From positions 156,501 through 220,500 of the forward strand of contig NZ_CP040463.1 in assembly GCF_005843985.1 (NCBI RefSeq): a stretch of DNA of 64,000 nt, given 5' to 3'. Position numbers and translations under genes: made by a program. This stretch comes from Caminibacter mediatlanticus TB-2 (GTDB taxonomy: Bacteria; Campylobacterota; Campylobacteria; Campylobacterales; Nautiliaceae). Shown here piece by piece: positions 62,194 to 64,000 of this stretch. The number at the start of each line of letters is the position of its first letter. Positions within the stretch are counted from its first letter, which is position 1. The notes under the pieces were generated by a model. That model searched no databases. It was not told the DNA's origin and saw only the letters and a program-made list of their open reading frames with translations.

Positions 62194-64000
62194 AAATACA
62201 GTTGAAGAAACACTAAAAAATGAAAATAATCAAAATCACGAAAAACAAACTCAAAAAATAATTAAAAAACCTCAAAATAATCAAAAAAAATTAGACCCAA
62301 AAAATTTTGTTTGGTTTAAAGATTTAAACAAAGCTTGTGTGGAAAATGAGAAAATTCATAAATATAGATTAAACTCTCATATGAAAATTGATTCTAATAC
62401 AAAAGGATGGGTTAGATTTACTCCACTTGGTGGTCTTGATGAAATTGGAGGAAATTGTGCAGTTTTAGAGACTGAAAATAGTGCAATAATTATTGATTGC
62501 GGTATGAGTTTTCCAAATGAAGATATGCATGGAGTTGATATTTTAATTCCAGATTTTACATATCTTAGAGAAATAAGACATAAAATTAAAGGTCTTATAA
62601 TAACTCATGGTCATGAAGACCATATTGGAGCTGTCCCATATCTTTTTAAAGAGATGCAATTTCCAATTTATGGGACAAGTCTTCCTCTTGCAATGATTGA
62701 AAATAAATTTAAAGAACATAAAATTCATCAATATAAGAGTTATTTTAGAAGCGTAAAAAAAAGACATCCAATTCAAATAGGTGATTTTAAAATAGAGTGG
62801 ATTCATATGACTCACTCTATTATTGATAGTTCATCTCTTGCAATTCAAACACCAGTTGGAACAATTATTCATACAGGTGATTTTAAAATAGACCATACTC
62901 CAATTGATGGTTTTCCACCTGATTTACATAGATTAGCTTATTATGGAGAGAAAGGAGTTTTAGCACTATTTAGTGATTCTACAAATTCATATAAACCAGG
63001 AGTTACACCAAGTGAGAGTGTTGTTGGTAAAACATTTGAAGATTTATTTATGAAAACAAAAGGCAGAGTTATAATGTCTACTTTCTCTTCAAACATTCAT
63101 AGAGTATATCAAGCAATAGAAAAAGGTATTAAGTTTGGTAGAAAAGTATGTATTATTGGTAGAAGTATGGAACAAAACTTAAATGTTGCAATTGATTTAG
63201 GTTATATTAAACTTCCAAGAGATATATTTATCGACCCATATGAAATTGGAAAATATCAAGATAATGAAATATTAATTATTACAACAGGAAGCCAGGGAGA
63301 GAGTATGTCTGCTTTATATAGAATGGCGATTGATGAGCACAGACATGTAAAAATTAAAGAAGGCGACCAAATTATTATCTCAGCAAAAGCAATTCCAGGA
63401 AATGAGCCAACAGTATCTCAGCTTATTAACTTTTTAATGAAAAAAGGTGCAAAAGTTGCATATCATGATTTTAGTGAAATTCATGTAAGTGGGCATGCAA
63501 GCCAAGAAGAACAAAAATTAATGCTAAGACTTGTAAAACCAAAATACTTTTTCCCAGTTCATGGTGAATATAATCATTTAATGAAACATAGAGAAACGGC
63601 TTTAAGTACTGGTATGAAAGAAGAAAATATTTTTGTTATGGAAGATGGAGAGCAATGGGAAATTACTCCAAAAAGAGTTAGAAAAGTAAAAAATGTTAAA
63701 ACAGGGAAAATTTATATTGATAATCAAATAAATGAACAAATAGAAAATGATGTTGTAATTGATAGACAAAAATTAGCAAATGAGGGTATTATAATGGTAG
63801 TTGCCCAAGTAGATAAACAAAATAAAAAACTAATAGGTCGTCCAAGAGTTACAACATATGGAATAATTGCTGATAAAGATGATAAAACATTTGCAAAAGA
63901 GATGGAAGATTTACTTGTAAATTACATTGGCCATGCAAAAGATTATGTATATGAAAAAAATAGGATTTTTGAAAATGAACTTAGAAATGTAATAAGAAAG
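62159..64000 (+). CDS. rnj: Ribonuclease J (partial, runs off right edge)
   Basis: At least 614 codons. A Lys/Gln/Asn-rich N-terminal extension (about 1-80), like that of Helicobacter RNase J, precedes the metallo-beta-lactamase domain: TPLGGLDEIGGNC, THGHEDHIGA, the beta-CASP part with IMSTFSSNIHRV, and a late HVSGHAS. It does 5' exonuclease and endonuclease RNA decay and maturation. GAAAGGAG precedes the ATG, inside ksgA. The C-terminus is outside the window. Confidence 0.93.
   Translation, partial: MEKTTNLQEAIKNTVEETLKNENNQNHEKQTQKIIKKPQNNQKKLDPKNFVWFKDLNKACVENEKIHKYRLNSHMKIDSNTKGWVRFTPLGGLDEIGGNCAVLETENSAIIIDCGMSFPNEDMHGVDILIPDFTYLREIRHKIKGLIITHGHEDHIGAVPYLFKEMQFPIYGTSLPLAMIENKFKEHKIHQYKSYFRSVKKRHPIQIGDFKIEWIHMTHSIIDSSSLAIQTPVGTIIHTGDFKIDHTPIDGFPPDLHRLAYYGEKGVLALFSDSTNSYKPGVTPSESVVGKTFEDLFMKTKGRVIMSTFSSNIHRVYQAIEKGIKFGRKVCIIGRSMEQNLNVAIDLGYIKLPRDIFIDPYEIGKYQDNEILIITTGSQGESMSALYRMAIDEHRHVKIKEGDQIIISAKAIPGNEPTVSQLINFLMKKGAKVAYHDFSEIHVSGHASQEEQKLMLRLVKPKYFFPVHGEYNHLMKHRETALSTGMKEENIFVMEDGEQWEITPKRVRKVKNVKTGKIYIDNQINEQIENDVVIDRQKLANEGIIMVVAQVDKQNKKLIGRPRVTTYGIIADKDDKTFAKEMEDLLVNYIGHAKDYVYEKNRIFENELRNVIRK

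Noticed and set aside
62543-62815. 90-codon minus frame
   Set aside because: Opposite the catalytic region of RNase J; no ribosome site.

Overview
The window is AT-rich DNA from a Campylobacterota (epsilonproteobacterial) chromosome, most like Nautiliales (Nautilia, Caminibacter or Lebetimonas). This rests on gene content and order (dnaA-dnaN-gyrB-queF-thyX, kdsA-ribH-nusB, short SpeE-like protein next to coaE), promoters of the TGN-TATAAT type without clear -35 boxes, and an origin split around dnaA. The genus is an inference.

Bases 1 to about 10,280 are an integrated P4-like mobile element whose left end lies outside the window. It carries a replication module split over separate genes (SF3 helicase, TOPRIM protein, a primase-zinc-finger-like protein without cysteines), AlpA and Cro-like regulators, small membrane proteins, three toxin-antitoxin loci (RelE-like with a nonsense-interrupted antitoxin, Panacea-type with an unknown partner, Phd/PIN), and a tyrosine integrase split by a frameshift. 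Its non-coding DNA is unusually structured: a TTCTAT/ATAGAA operator cluster, a GTTAAC array, an AGGGTGCAA array, two related GC-rich hairpin modules and a 12-bp tandem repeat upstream of the integrase. No capsid, terminase or tail gene is visible.

From 10,299 the window is core chromosome. 10.3-21.3 kb: HerA-like ATPase, BioC-like methyltransferase, then a plus-strand run secG-deacetylase-frr-pyrE-HIT-MFS-ATPase-rnhB-glucosaminidase-mscS. 20.4-31.3 kb: dehydrogenase, DUF3108 protein, accC/accB, and a long plus-strand operon dcd-pyrF-dsb-IMPase-accD-thiE-rlmH-dksA-like-membrane protein-dus-ribE. 31.6-46.4 kb: degP, then a mostly minus-strand block with mreC-mreB-clpX-lpxA-fabZ-queH, coaE, an RsmB-like methylase, thyX, queF, gyrB and dnaN. 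The chromosomal origin is at 46.4-48.0 kb, with DnaA boxes on both sides of dnaA. 48.0-54.1 kb: ruvC, a TRIC-family protein, nusB-ribH-kdsA, dapF, tpx, marR and a SurA-like foldase. 54.1-58.2 kb is a three-gene envelope-to-c-di-GMP cluster (TonB-type receptor, periplasmic protein, GGDEF-EAL protein). 58.2-64.0 kb: Se/S-carrier-like protein, rlmN, a nucleosidase with two perfect parS sites, hisF, ksgA, and an rnj gene running off the right edge.

The least expected signals are: (1) two genes, ksgA and an MFS transporter, with a good Shine-Dalgarno exactly six bases before ATA and no ATG/GTG/TTG at the expected start; (2) a dispersed 7-bp repeat (ATGGAAA-like) at five loci, forming the first codons of pyrE and pyrF and lying inside rnhB and thiE; (3) the structured non-coding DNA of the mobile element; and (4) the receptor-periplasmic-c-di-GMP cluster.
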